Below are positions 6,938 through 7,213 of a DNA stretch of 7,213 nucleotides, piece by piece. Below the pieces are notes generated by a model that did no database searches, had not been told where the DNA came from, and saw only the letters and a list, made by a program, of their open reading frames with translations. Position numbers and translations under genes: made by a program. The stretch's first letter is position 1, and every line of letters starts with the position of its first letter. Source of the DNA: Actinomycetes bacterium (lineage in GTDB: Bacteria; Actinomycetota; Acidimicrobiia; Acidimicrobiales; RAAP-2); assembly GCA_021800645.1 (NCBI GenBank), contig JAJYYT010000101.1, forward strand, positions 1 to 7,213, read 5' to 3'.

Positions 6938-7213
6938 ATGAGCCCCACGGGACGCGGCGAGGCCCACGCCACAGGCGCCGGGGGCGAGCCGCTCCGCGAA
7001 ACGCTGTGGCTGGGCCACGACCGAGAGCGCCCATCCGAGGAGGACTGGGCTCGCTTTCGGCGCGAGATCCGGGCGGCCCTGTCCATGGTCGAACAGGGCG
7101 AAACGGAGGTATGGTTCCCCGTCCTGGGCAACGCGCGGTACCACGTGCGTGACGTCCCCGAGCGCACGCGTATCGTCCAGTTCGCGGTGACCGACACCCA
7201 CGCCGAGACCGTC
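6938..7213 (+). CDS. Unrecognised protein, 5' part (runs off right edge)
   Basis: A plus-strand frame from ATG 6938 to the window end, 92 codons with no stop. I do not recognise the family. The first ~16 residues are Gly/Ala-rich and likely flexible. From about residue 18 the sequence looks folded: PLRETLWLGHDRERPSEEDW, an amphipathic stretch WARFRREIRAALSMVEQ, then ETEVWFPVLGNARYHVRDVP and RTRIVQFAVTDTHAETV, which reads like helix followed by strands. No signal peptide or membrane segment is seen. Coding is supported by base use: by hand count about 87% of third positions are G or C, against about 73% of first and 50% of second, the order expected for this strand in a high-GC genome. The start is uncertain, because the frame is also open upstream into the mreD fragment and no good Shine-Dalgarno precedes the ATG. 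It is divergent from the mre/mrd genes. Confidence 0.65.
   Translation, partial: MSPTGRGEAHATGAGGEPLRETLWLGHDRERPSEEDWARFRREIRAALSMVEQGETEVWFPVLGNARYHVRDVPERTRIVQFAVTDTHAETV

Noticed and set aside
4476..6938. A plus-strand open frame of about 820 codons antisense to mrdA
   Set aside because: It is open because mrdA avoids TCA, TTA and CTA. Its translation is Cys/Arg/His-rich with no fold-like pattern, while the minus strand has clear PBP2 catalytic motifs.
6704..7201. The whole minus-strand frame of 165 codons as an intact MreD
   Set aside because: Only the last ~75 residues look like MreD. The first ~85 lack membrane segments, and base use by codon position there favours the plus strand.
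6938..7213. A transposase or integrase fragment that broke mreD
   Set aside because: No DDE, tyrosine or serine recombinase motif, terminal inverted repeat or target duplication is visible in the 276 bases available.

Overview
The window is a G+C-rich stretch of bacterial chromosome. Its codons end mostly in G or C, and its gene order (mreD, mrdA, a TIGR03960/TIGR03936 radical-SAM pair, then RNase E/G) is the one known from Actinobacteria. I infer a high-GC actinobacterium, possibly close to Acidimicrobiia. That placement rests on gene order and protein character, not on a marker gene.

Layout: five genes lie on the minus strand and are read from right to left. They are the 3' end of mreD (6704 to about 6937), mrdA coding for penicillin-binding protein 2 (4542-6707), a radical SAM protein of the TIGR03960 type (2534-4477), its partner of the TIGR03936/DUF2344 type (1650-2519), and the 5' two-thirds or so of an RNase E/G gene (1-1625, running off the left edge). 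Gaps are short: a 3-nt stop/start overlap, then 64, 14 and 24 nt. The five could therefore be one transcription unit linking cell elongation (MreD, PBP2) with RNA processing (RNase E/G). The radical SAM pair between them has no proven function. No tRNA, rRNA, CRISPR array, insertion sequence or convincing Rho-independent terminator was seen, and no stretch over 300 bases lacks a gene.

The right end is the odd part. The mreD reading frame keeps only its last two membrane segments. At about 6935-6985 the coding signal switches to the plus strand, where a gene I do not recognise starts at 6938 and runs off the window. The N-terminal part of mreD, and mreC beyond it, are not there. Either mreD was broken by a rearrangement in this genome or two pieces of DNA were joined wrongly in assembly; the sequence alone cannot decide.

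Other points worth a look: rodA is missing from its usual place after mrdA; mrdA uses the threonine codon ACA far more than its neighbours; the ribosome binding site of the RNase gene lies inside a small hairpin touching its start codon; and the radical SAM protein carries a second cysteine cluster near its C-terminus. I found no clearly new multi-gene system.
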